In this document: positions 9,690 through 20,252 of the stretch, piece by piece | How the letters are laid out: each line of letters starts with the position of its first letter | Numbering within the stretch: position 1 is the first letter of the stretch | Assembly (NCBI RefSeq): GCF_963924675.1 | Contig: NC_089239.1 | Span: 2,841,001-2,905,000 of the forward strand | Source: Phocoena phocoena | Taxonomy: Eukaryota; Chordata; Mammalia; Artiodactyla; Phocoenidae | DNA length: 64,000 nt | Direction of reading: 5' to 3' | Notes under the pieces: generated by a model | Told to the model about the DNA's origin: nothing | What the model saw: only the letters and a program-made list of their open reading frames with translations | Databases searched by the model: none | Made by a program: the position numbers and the translations under genes

Positions 9690-12680
9690 TTAAGAAAACG
9701 GTAATAGGAACATACATATTGATAATTACCTTAAATATAAATGGATTAAATGCTCAAACCAAAAGACATAGACTGGCTGAATGGATACAAAAACAAGACC
9801 CCATATATATGCTGTCTACAAGAGACCTACTTCAGACCTAGGGACACATACAGACTGAAAGTGAGGGGATGGAAAAAGATATTCCATGCAAATGGAAATC
9901 AAAAGAAAGCTAGAGTAACAATTCTCATATAAGACAAAATAGACTTTAAAATAAAGACCATTACAAGAGACAAAGAAGGACACTACATAATGATCAAGGG
10001 ATCAATCCAAGAAGAAGATATAACAATTGTAAATATTTATGCACCCAACAGAGGAGCACCTCAATACATAAGGCAAATGCTAACAGCCATAAAAGAGGAA
10101 ATTGACAGTAACACAATCATAGTAGGAGACTTTAATTTTTTTTTTAATCACCTTTCGACAAACCCTTGTGTCAAGGGCTGACTTTCAATAGATCGCAGTG
10201 AGGGAGCTGCTCTGCTACATACGAAACCCTGACCCAGAAGCAGGTCGTCTATGAATGGCTTAGCACCAGGTTCCCCACGAACGTGCGCTGAATAGCAGGT
10301 GACTTTAACACTCCACATTCACCAATGGACAGATCATCCAAAATGAAAATAAATAAGGAAACACAAGATTTAAATGACACATTAAACAAGATGGACTTAA
10401 CTGACATTTATAGGACATTACATCCAAAAACAGCAGAGTACAATTTCTTCTCAAGTGCTCATGGTACATTCTCTAGGATAGACCATATCTTGGGTCACAA
10501 ATCAAACCTTGGTAAATTTAAGAAAATTGAAATAGTATCAAGTATCTTTTCCAACCACAATGCTATGAGACTAGATATTAATTACAGGGAAAAAAATGTA
10601 AGAAATACAAAAACATGGAGGCTAAACAATATGCTACTAAATAACAAGGAGATCATGGAAGAAATCAAAGAGGAAATAAAAAAATACCTAGAAACAAATG
10701 ACAATGAAAACACGACGATGTAAAACCTATGGGAGGGAGCAAAATCAGTTCTAAGAGGGAAGTTTATAGCAATACAATCCTACCTCAAGAAACAAGAACA
10801 ATCTCAAATAAACAACCTAACCTTACACCTAAAGCAATTAGAGAAAGAAGAACAAAAAAATCCCAGAGTTAGCAAAAAGAAAGAAATCATAAAGATCAGA
10901 TCAGAAATAAATGAAAAAGAAATGAAGGAAACAATAGCAAAGATCAATAAAACTAAAAGCTGTTTTTTTGAGAAGATAAACAAAATTGATAAACCAGACT
11001 CATGAAAAAAAGGGAGAAGACTCAAATCAACAGAATTAGAAATGAAAAAGGAGAAGTAACAACTGACACGGCAGAAATACAAAGGATCATGAGAGATTAC
11101 TACAAGCAACTATATGCCAATGAAATGGACAGCCTGGAAGAAATGGACAAATTCTTAGAAAAGCACGACCTTCGGAGACTGAACCAGGAAGATATAGAAA
11201 ATACAAACAGACGAATCACAATGAAAATGAAACTGTGATTAAAAATCTTCCAAAAAAACAAAAGCCCAGGACCAGATGGCTTCACAGGCAAATTCTATCA
11301 AACACTTAGAGAAGAGCTAACACCTATCCTTCTCAAACTCTTCCACAATATAGCAGAGGGAGAAATACTCCCAAACTCATTCTATGAGGCCACTATCACC
11401 CTGATACCAAAACCAGACAAAGATGTCACCAAAAGAGAAAACTACAGGCCAATATCTCTCATGAACATAGATGCAAAAATCCTCAACAAAATACTAGCAA
11501 ACAGAATCCAACAGCACATGAAAAGGATCATACACCATGATCAAGTGGGGTTTATCCCAGGAATGCAAGGATTCTTCAATATACACAAATCAATCAATTT
11601 GATACACCATATTAACAAACTGAAGAATAAAAACCATATGATAATCTCAATAAATGCATAAAAAGCTTCTGACAAAATTCAACACCCATTTATGATAAAA
11701 ACTCTCCAGAAAGTAGGCAAAGAGGCAACCTACCTCAACATAATAAAGGCCATATATCACAAACTCACAGCCAACATCGTTCTCAATGGTGAAAAACTGA
11801 AACCATTTTCTCTAAGATCAGGAACAAAACAAGGTTGCCCACTCTCACCACTATTATTCAACATAGTTTTGGAAGTTTTAGCCACTGCAAGCAGAGAAGA
11901 AAAAGAAATAAAAGGAATACAAATTGGAAAAGAAGAAGTAAAGCTGTCACTGTTTGCAGATGTCATGATACTATACATAGACAATCCTAAAGATGCTACC
12001 AGAAAACTACTAGAGCTAATCAATGAATTTGGTAGAGTAGCAGGGTACAAAGTTAATGCACAGAAATCTCTTGCATTCCTATACACTAATGATGAAAAAT
12101 ATGAAAGAGAAATTAAGGGAACACTCCCGTTTACCACTGCAACAAAAATAAAATACCTAGTAATAAACCTACCTAAGGAGACAAACAAACCTGTATGGAG
12201 AAAACTATAAGACACTGATGAAAGAAATTAAAGATGATACAAACAGATGGAGACATATACCGTGTTCTTGGATTGGAAGAATCAACATTGTGAAAATGAC
12301 TATATTACCCAAAGCAATCTACAGATTCAATGCAATCCCTATAAAACTACCAATGGCATTTTTCACAGAACTAGAACGAAAAATTGCACAATTTGTATGG
12401 AAATACAAAAGACCCTGAATAGCCAAAGCAATCTTGAGAACGAAAAATGGAGCTGGAGGAATCAGGCTCCTGGACTTCAGACTATACTACAAAGCTACAG
12501 TAATCAAGACAGTATGGTACTGGCACAGAAACAGAAATACAGATCAATGGAACAGGATAGAAAGCCCAGAGATAAACCCATGCACATATGGTCACCTTAT
12601 CTTTGATAAAGGATGAAAGAGAATACAATGGGAAAAAGACAGCCTCTTCAATAAGCAGTGCTGGGAAAACTGCACTGCTA
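9690..12680 (+). pseudogene. L1 ORF2 endonuclease / reverse transcriptase (broken, 3'-incomplete)
   Basis: Pieces of ORF2 lie in several frames. The endonuclease part is at about 9720-10130 and 10310-10720 (IVNIYAPN, VGDFN, and RIDHILGHK). The reverse-transcriptase part is at 11250-12215 (GFIPGMQG, then [15 protein letters not shown]). The normally invariant FADD motif reads FADV near 11955-11966, so the second catalytic aspartate is lost. A 28S rRNA fragment interrupts the endonuclease domain at 10136-10293. L1 similarity ends near 12680, before the normal C-terminus. Confidence 0.85.
10136..10293 (-). pseudogene. Retro-inserted 3' end of 28S rRNA
   Basis: On the minus strand, 10289 down to about 10153 reads as the last ~135 nt of 28S rRNA, including gcagagcagctccctc, gatctattgaaagtcagccc and the terminal acacaagggtttgtc. 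About ten further bases and a run of A (10145-10136 read in reverse) follow. The L1 host words agtaggagactttaa (10121-10135) and agcaggtgactttaa (10294-10308) flank it with 13 of 15 matches, as a target duplication. It is 5'-truncated and has diverged at CpG sites. This is an L1-machinery product, not a functional rRNA gene. Confidence 0.88.
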
Positions 12681-13274
12681 CTTTAGTTTTGCTTGAAGGT
12701 AAGGAATGTGGACTTTAAAGATGTAAGAGACACAATTACAAGTCACTAGGAACAGCCTCAAAGAGCAGCTTCTTTGGGCAACAGACAAAGAAGAGACTGG
12801 AGTTGTGTGCTGTGGTGTAGGTGTGGTTGAATCATTCACTGGAGTCACCAGTCAGCCTGGGACATGTGTGTGACTCCAACAATTGCTGGTTGAAGATGTG
12901 AGAATACAACAAATCTCATTGTGTTCATAATGTACTCCACAATGGCCAGTCCAATTGCTATCCATTTTTTTTAATCTAGAGGCTTAATTGAATGATGTGA
13001 CAAAATGATATATGAGAATTAAGACAGCAAAATTCTTTATTTCTGGGGGGACAGATATACGAGATTAGATTTATCTGTTTAAAAAAAGAAAAAAGTTATC
13101 ACCAAAACCCCATTTCCTGTCTTGCACTGTTTGAATTGAACTTGGGGGAAGAGATGTTTTTCTTAACTCTCTATTTTGTTTGAACTTTTTCTGTGGTTCA
13201 AGTGTTGTTTTGTGTGTTGGGATCAAACAGGTGTCAATTAACTTTAAAAGCAAGCATCAAAAAAAAAAAGAAAA
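12680..13274 (+). other. Unidentified 3' tail of the L1, ending in poly(A)
   Basis: Non-L1, unique-looking text with an 11-A run at its end (13259-13269). No long open frame is present on either strand. It could be the 3' UTR of a cellular mRNA joined to L1 RNA, or a separately inserted retrocopy. I see no AATAAA within 30 bp before the A run, which is a point against a plain mRNA end. Confidence 0.5.
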
Positions 13275-13402
13275 GGGCAAACAAATGAGCAGAGGATCTG
13301 AACAGGCATTTCTCCAAGGAAGATATAAAAATAGCTAATAAGGACATGAAAAGATGCTCAATATCATTAGTCATCAGGAAAATACACATCAAATGCACAG
13401 TG
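13275..13402 (+). mobile_element. Continuation of the interrupted older L1
   Basis: Resumes at gggcaaac and then gives 'ctgaacaggcatttctccaagg', the ORF2 text that should follow the break at 7125. It ends near 13402, where a different L1 segment begins. Confidence 0.7.
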
Positions 13403-13404
13403 AG

Positions 13405-14725
13405 TACCCTGCTCATGAAGGAACAGGGTAGACTGTTCCTGTTCACTGGAAGACTTAATACTGTTAATATGTCAATACTACCCCAAATCAATCTACAGAT
13501 TCCATGCAATTTTCATCAAAATCCCAATGGTGTTTTTTGCAGATAGAAAAAAACATCTAAAATTTATATGGTCTCACATACTCAATTTCAAAACTTACTA
13601 CAAAGCTATAGTAATCAAAACCATATGATACTGAGTCATTAAAGACAGAGAAATAGACTGAAGGAATAGAATGGAGAACCCAAAAATAAACTCTCACATA
13701 TAAGGCCAAGTGGTTTTAGACAAGGGTGCCATGACCATTCAATGGGGAAAATACAGTGTTTTCAAACAAGTGATGTTGGGAAAACTGGATAGCAACATGT
13801 AAAAAATAAGTTGTACCCTGTATATAAAAGTTAATTCAAAATGGATCCAAGAGCTAAAACTATAAGTCTCAGAAGGGAATACTTCATGACAATGGATTTA
13901 ACAATGATTTCTTGGACATGACACCAAAGCACAGAAAACAAAAGAAAAGATAGATAAATTGGACTTCAGCAAAATTAAAAACTTTTGTGCATCAAAGGAT
14001 ACTATCAATAGTGAAAAGGCAGCCATGGAATGGCAGAAGATATTTGCAAATCATATATCTGATAAGGGATTGATATCCAGTATTTATAAAGAGCATCTAC
14101 AACTTAACAACAAAATCAAATAACCTGATTCAAAAATGGGCACAGTACTTGAATAGACATTTCTCCAAAGATATACAAATGGCCAATAAACACATGAAAA
14201 GATGCCCAACATCACTAATCTTTAGGGAAATACAAATCAAAACCACAATACCACTTCACATCCATTAGAATGCTACTACTGAAAAAAAAAGAAAAAGGGG
14301 AAATAACAAGTGCTGATGAGGATGTGGAGAAACTGGAACCCTTGTGTAATTGCTGGTGGGAATGTAAAATGGTACAACCACTGTAGAAAACAGTATGGTG
14401 GTTCCTCAAAAAATCAAACATAAAATTACCGCATAATCTAGGAATTCCACTTCTCGGTATACACCCAAAAGAATTTAAAGCAGGGACTCAGAACAGATAT
14501 TTGTACACCCACGTTCATAGCAGCATTATGGTGGCTACCAGGCACTTGGGGTGGGAGTGGGGTGGGTTGGTGAATATGGGGAGTTAGTGTTGAATGGATA
14601 AAGAGTTGCCCTCGAGGAAGATGAAAAAGTTTTGAAGATGGACGGTAGTGGTGTTTGCTCAACACCATGAATGCACTTAATGCCACGGAACTGCACACTT
14701 AAATATAGTAATTTTATTTTTATTT
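13405..14725 (+). mobile_element. Old L1 ORF2 C-terminus and 3' UTR
   Basis: Starts in the reverse-transcriptase/thumb region ('ttaatactgttaatatgtc') and runs through the cysteine-rich C-terminus ('tgtgtaattgctggtggg') to an old-style L1 3' UTR. Many stops. Confidence 0.7.
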
Positions 14726-14869
14726 TACTATAAAAAGCGGGAAAACCACTCTAGAAGAAAGTTATTGTCATTTCCTATTTCACATATAAGAAACAGAGCC
14801 TCTGTGAGACTGATTTTAACAGTAAGGACACTCAAATTCCAAGTATCAGAAGACTCATCTAAAAATATA

Positions 14870-15445
14870 TAAAAGTAAACCCACCCCAAAGAAAAACCAT
14901 CATCAAATACCACTTCACACCCATTAGGAGAGTTATGATCAAAAAGATAATGTAGAGAAATCAGAATCCTCATACATTGCTGATGGGAATGTAAAAGTGC
15001 AGATGCTTTGAAAAATAGTCTGTTTAATGGCAGTTCCTCAAATGATTAAACCTAGAGTTACCAAAAGACCCAATAGTTCCATTCCTGGGTATACAAGAAG
15101 AGAAATGAAAACACAAAAACTTGTACACAAATGCTTATATCAGCATTATTCATAATAGCCCAAAGTGGAAACAACCCAAATGTCCATCAATGGACTAAAG
15201 GATAAAACAAAATATTACTCAGCTCTAAAGAGGAATGAAGCGCTTATACATGCTACAGCTTGGATATACCTTGAAAACATTATGCTAAGTGAAAGAAACC
15301 AGACACAAAAGTTCACATATGTTATGATTCCATTCACATGAAAGTCCAGAATAGAGAAATCGGTACAGATAGAAAGTAGATCAGTGGTTGTTTAGGGCTG
15401 GGGTTGGGGGAGGGATGGGAAGATAGGGGATGATAGCTAATCGGT
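14870..15445 (+). mobile_element. Old L1 3' fragment
   Basis: 'accacttcacacccattagg', 'catacattgctgatggg' and 'cattattcataatagcc' mark L1 ORF2 end and 3' UTR. It partly repeats the content of the preceding L1 block, so it is a separate copy. Confidence 0.7.
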
Positions 15446-15477
15446 ATCAAGGGTTTTGAGATGATGAAAATGTTCTC

Positions 15478-15590
15478 AATATTTTCTCAGCTTTACTGAG
15501 GAATAATTGACCAATAAAATTGTATCTATTAACAGGGTACCACATGATGATTTGACATAGTATACTGTGTGAAATCAGGTTATTTAAACT
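15478..15590 (-). mobile_element. L1 3' UTR scrap, antisense
   Basis: 'tcagctttactgaggaataattgacc' is the common antisense start of old L1 3' ends. It borders the RPL7L1 retrocopy on its 3' side. Confidence 0.5.
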
Positions 15591-15707
15591 TTCCCTCCAG
15601 TTTCTGAAGATACAGCAGAAAATAATCTTGCTTGAAGATACTGGGTAACAATTCCATAAAACAAAAACACATGCTTCCAATGCACTGTGCTTTCAGATAT
15701 GCTGGGT

Positions 15708-16451
15708 TTAGTTCAGCTGCCGGATGAGCTGATTGATGCGTTCACCTCGATAGCCAGGTGAGCCCACTTCCTTGAGGAAGCCCACTCTATTCTTGGTAGC
15801 GTGACGGGCCACTGAGAGTTGGAAAGGGCGCAAGAACCCTGAGATCACCTGAAAATTCTTCCCCAGAAAGGCAATTTTGTGAATGAGGTCTTCCAAGCAA
15901 ATTACACCAAACTTCCCCAGGTACTCCTCAATCACTGTGTTGTCTGTCAAAGGGATGATTTTATTCTTGATCTTGGCTTGTCCACGTTTCAAGATGAGTT
16001 CCCGAACTGACTTCAAATTTGGAAATCCCCAGGTCACATAAGGTTCCACTATATGAAGCGTTTTTATGGTTTGAGGAGTTACTTGCATAAAGACACCACT
16101 GAAAATCTTATTCAGGCGAAGTCCTGCAATGGTCCTCTGCACCAGTAAACTCACCCCATTAATCCTTTCCATGCGTAAAACAAAGGCCAAGGAATGTTTA
16201 TCTGGCACTTCCAAGCCATGAGGTTTCACTTCTAGTCGTCTGAGTCGCACCTTGTCACGTAGTTGCCGCCAGGAATCATGTAGGAACCATTCTAGTCGCT
16301 TAAACTTGATCTCTTTTCCTTTCCTCTGCTCCTTCCTTTGCAAAAGCGCCTGCTTTGCCTGGGTGGTTTTCAGGGCCTGATAAGCCTTCCTCTTTTTCAG
16401 GAGATTTTCTGGAACCAAAGGGATCTTTTTTCTTGGCTCTTCCTCGGCCAT
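15708..16451 (-). pseudogene. RPL7L1 retrocopy with complete open reading frame (247 codons)
   Basis: A single uninterrupted frame ([20 protein letters not shown] ... [10 protein letters not shown]) matches the length and sequence of ribosomal protein uL30-like 1, RPL7L1, a nucleolar ribosome-biogenesis factor. The parent gene has introns, and this copy has none. It lies between L1 fragments and is therefore a retrocopy. The N-terminal basic arm is present ([10 protein letters not shown]), as is the uL30 core ([24 protein letters not shown] segment and LILKRGQAK). Parental 3' UTR appears to continue to about 15600. I see no clear poly(A) or target duplication, which suggests age, yet no stop or frameshift has built up. 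It may be a neutral copy or a retained retrogene. No promoter is evident. Confidence 0.85.
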
Positions 16452-16827
16452 CTTTCCAACTCTCCATGTTTATGTTTTTAAAAAAATCAGATCTTAGTTT
16501 CATTGACCTTTTCTATTGAATTTCTGGTCTCTTATTTCATTTATTTCTGCTCTGATCTTTGTTATTTCCTTCCTTCTACTAACTTTTAGGCTTAGTTTCT
16601 TTTTTTTTCTAGTTCTTTGAGGTGTAAAGTTAGGTTGTTTATTTGAAATCTTTTTTTCTTAATGTAGACATTTATCACTATATATATGCTTTCCTCTTAC
16701 AACTGCTTTTGCTACATCTGTAAGATTTGGTATAGTGTTTTCATTTTTGTTTGTCTCAAGGAATTTTTTTAAATTTCCCTTTTGATTTCTTCTGTGACTC
16801 ATTGTTTGTTCAGGAGTGTGTTGTTTA

Positions 16828-17059
16828 GAACACTCCCTAACAAAATAGACTCAAATGGATTAAAGACCTAAATGTAAGGCCAGATACTATAAAACTCTTA
16901 GAGAAAAACATAGGCAGAACACTCTTTGACATAAATTGCAGCAATATCTTTTTCAAGCCATCTCCTTGAGTAATGAAAATAAAAACAAAATTAAACAAAT
17001 GGGACCTAATTAAACTCAAGAGTTTTGCACAGAAAAGGAAACCATGAACAAAACAAAAG
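16828..17059 (+). mobile_element. Internal L1 ORF2 fragment with perfect 15-bp target duplication
   Basis: A 232-bp plus-strand piece of L1 ORF2 sits in the antisense L1. The 15-bp word ggagtgtgttgttta flanks it exactly at 16813-16827 and 17060-17074. The piece has neither the L1 3' UTR nor a poly(A) tail. It ends in an A-rich ORF2 stretch (aacaaaacaaaag). Confidence 0.88.
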
Positions 17060-17210
17060 GGAGTGTGTTGTTTAATTTCCACACATTTGTGAATTTTCTC
17101 TGTTGTCCATTTGTTTTCTATTTCATTGGTTTCTGTTCCCTTTGTTTTCACCCTCCTGTTACTGATTTCTAGTTTCATACCATTTTGGTAGGAAAATGAG
17201 ATGAGATGGT

Positions 17211-17272
17211 CAGTATGATTTCAATCTTCTCAAATTTGTTACAGTATGATTTCAATCTTCTCAAATTTATTA
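17211..17272. repeat. 31-bp tandem duplication inside antisense L1
   Basis: Two adjacent 31-bp copies starting cagtatgatttcaatc (17211-17241 and 17242-17272) differ at one base. A recent local duplication. Confidence 0.9.
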
Positions 17273-18208
17273 ATGCTCATTTTTTGACCTAACAATATAA
17301 TCTATCCTGGAGAATGTTTCATGTGTGCTTGAGGAAAATGTGTATTCTGCTGCTGTTGGGTGGAATGTTTTATATATATATGATCCATTTGGTCTAAAGT
17401 ACAGTTCAAATCCAATGTTTCTTGATTTTCTGTCTGATTTGTCCATTGTTCAAATTGGGGCATTGAAGGCTCTAACTATTATTGTATTGTTGTTGTCTAT
17501 TTCTCCCTTCAGAGCTGGGAGCATTTGCTAAAATATTTAGGTGCTCCATTGTTGGGTGCATATATATTTACGATTGTTATACCCTCCTGATGAGTTGACT
17601 CCTTTATCATTATATAATGAATTTCTTTTTCTCTTATTACAGTTTCTGATTTAAGCCTATTTTGTCTAATATAAGTATAGCTATCCCTGCTCTCCTTTGG
17701 TTTCCATTTGCATGAAATATCTTTTTCCATCCCTTCACTTTAAGCCTATGTGTTTTCTTAAAATGGAAGTTAGTCTCTTGCAGCCAGCATAAAGTTGGGT
17801 CTTGCTTTTTATCCCTTCAGCCACTTTGTTCCTTTAGATAGGAGAATTTAATCCATTTACATTTAAAGTAATTATTGATAGTAAGGACTTACTAATACCA
17901 TCTTATTGTTTTCTAGATGCTTTATAGTTCCTGTCTTCCTGGTTCACTGTCTCCCTTTGTGAATTAATAATTTCCAATAGTGGTATGCTTTGATTCTCTT
18001 CTATCTTTTTTGTATCTACTGTAGGTTTTTGCTTTGTGCTTACTGAAAAGCTTACATAAAGCATCTTATAATTATAACAGTCTTTTTAAGCTGGTAACAA
18101 CTTAAATTTGATTGCATATAAAAACTCTAACCTTTTATTTCCTTCTCCCATTTTACTTTTGATGTCACAGTTCACATCCTTTTATATACCATATCAAATA
18201 TATTGTGG

Positions 18209-18467
18209 GACTTCCCTGGTGGTGCAGTAGTTAAGACTCCTCACTCCCAATGCAGGGGGACCGGGTTCGATCCCTGGTCAGGCAACTAGATCCCACATGC
18301 TGCAACTAAGAGTTCACATGTCACAACTAAAGAGCCAGAGAGCCACAACTACGGAGCCCGTCTGCCACAACTAGGGAGCCCACATGCCACAAATGAGGAG
18401 TCCACGAGCTGCAACTAAGTGCACATGTGCCACAACTAAGAATGGCGTAACCAAATAATTAATTAAT
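18209..18467 (+). mobile_element. tRNA-derived SINE (CHR-2-like, long body)
   Basis: gggacttccctggtggtgca head, then gttcgatccctggtcagg, then several 'gccacaac' modules and an AATT-rich tail. The word tattgtgg flanks it on both sides as a short target duplication. Confidence 0.88.
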
Positions 18468-20252
18468 TATTGTGGTTATAGTTATTTTAATACTTTTGTC
18501 CTTTAACCTTTATAATAAACTTTAATGATTAACAAACCACCATATACAGTATCAGAATATTTTGAATTTGATTAGGTACATACCTTTACCAGGGTGATTT
18601 ATATCTTCATATACTTTCATGTCACTAATGTGCATCCTTTAATTTCAGCTTGAAGAGCTCCTTTCTGCATTTCTTGTGAGGCATGTCTAGTGGTGATGAC
18701 CTCCCTCAGCTTTTGTTTGTCTGGGAAAGTGTTTATCTCTCCTTCATTTCTGGAGGACAGCTTTGCTAGGTAAAGTATTCTAGGTTGGCAGTTGTTTTCT
18801 TTCAACACTTTGAATATATCATTCCACTCTCTCCTGGCCTGCAAGATTTCTGTTGGGAAATTCTCTGATAGCTTTATGGGGGTTCCCTTGTATATGAGGA
18901 CTTTTTTTTTTTCTCTTGCTGCATTAAAAATTCTCTCTTTATCTTTGATTTTTAGACAGCTTTATTTTAATGTCTTAGAGAAGATTCAAAACAAAAAGAT
19001 TCAACAATCTTTGGGGGGACCTATTCGTGAACCTGAACGTCCAAATCTCTCCCCAGATTTGGGGAGTTCTAAGCCATTATTTTTTAAAGTAAACTTTCTG
19101 CCCCCTTTTCCCTTTCTTCTTCTTCTGGGACTCCAATAGTGCCTAGACTGTCTCTTTTGATGTTATCCATAATTCACGCAGGATTTCTTCACTCGTTTTC
19201 ATTCCCTTTACTTTGTTCTTCCCTGAGTGAATAATTTCAAATGATTTGTCTTCAACTTCCTGTCTTACTGAGATAGAGAACAAATGACATGTCTTCAACT
19301 TGCTGTATTACTGAGATTCTTCTGCTTGATCAACTGTGCTGTTTGCTCTCTATTGCATTTTTCATGTCATTCGCTGTAGAATTCAGCTCCAGAATTTGCT
19401 TGGCTCTCTTTTATGAGTTCTAGCTCTCTGTTAAACTTCTTGTTTTATTCATGTATTATTTTTCTTATTTCATTGAATTGTCTTCATGTTTTCTTGTAGC
19501 CTGCTGAGCTTCTTTATATCGACCAATTTGAACTCCTTATCTGGCAAATCACAGATCTCCACTCCTTTGGGATCAGTTACTGAAGAATTATCATGTTCCT
19601 TTATTTTTCATGTCCCATGAAGTGTTGAATGGCCATCTTCACATGTGAAGAGGCAGCCATCTCTTCCAGTCTTTAGTGATTGGCTTTGAAGGAGAAATAG
19701 CTTCTGTCAGTTCTACCAGGGATTCTGAGGCTCTTCCAGAACTTTTCTATTGAATATTTCTTGATCCCTCCTAGAGGGGAATTCTTAAGATTCTCTGCCT
19801 TCTCTTTATCCTACAAAGCTAGGCTGAGTGCTGACAGCCTCCTGTTTGCTTTCCCTTGGGCACTGCTGAATGTTCAAATCTGTGTACTTTCTCCCAATCC
19901 TGCAGAGTCAGGGTTTCTGCACGTGCTCACCAGGCATCTGCAAAGGTTCACTCTCACCACCTTCAGGGGTGTGCACAGGGATCCAGCCATGGGTTAGGTG
20001 TGTGTGTAGGTGAGTTATACAGAACACTGGGGATGACTTGGTTTCACATTTTAAATTACCATTAAATCACCGGTCCCCAACTTCTTTGGCACCAGAGACC
20101 GGTTTCCTAGAAGACAATTTTTCCACAGACCAGGGCCGGGGGGATGGTTTTCGGATGTTTCAAGAGCACTACAGTTATTGTGCACTTTATTTCTGTTATT
20201 ATTACATTGTAATATATAATGAAATAATTATACAACTCACCAGAATGCAGAA

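Larger units (their letters stand above)
7126..13274 (+). mobile_element. Near full-length, inactive L1 with a non-L1 3' tail
   Basis: A 6.1 kb L1 begins with the artiodactyl 5' end gggggcggagtcaagatggc (7129). It has a GC-rich 5' UTR, a T-rich leader, ORF1, and ORF2 with endonuclease and reverse-transcriptase parts. The L1 text stops inside the ORF2 C-terminal region near 12680 and is followed by about 590 bp that I do not recognise as L1, ending in poly(A) at 13259-13269. The word gggcaaa flanks it at 7119-7125 and 13275-13281, and the older host L1 continues on the far side. That suggests one insertion event. Both ORFs carry stops and frame breaks. Confidence 0.8.
16475..19990 (-). mobile_element. 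L1 antisense, ORF2 back to ORF1 and 5' region
   Basis: Reading the minus strand from 19990 downward gives the 5' region, ORF1 C-terminal domain (18617-18844, QARREWNDIFKVLKENNCQP) and ORF2 endonuclease (17509-17730, ITIVNIYAPN). Two later insertions interrupt it (16828-17059 and 18209-18467). All frames are broken. Edges are approximate. Confidence 0.75.

Noticed and set aside
8755..12680. L1 ORFs as active genes
   Set aside because: Multiple stops and frame changes, FADD changed to FADV, and a 28S insertion in the endonuclease make this copy inactive.
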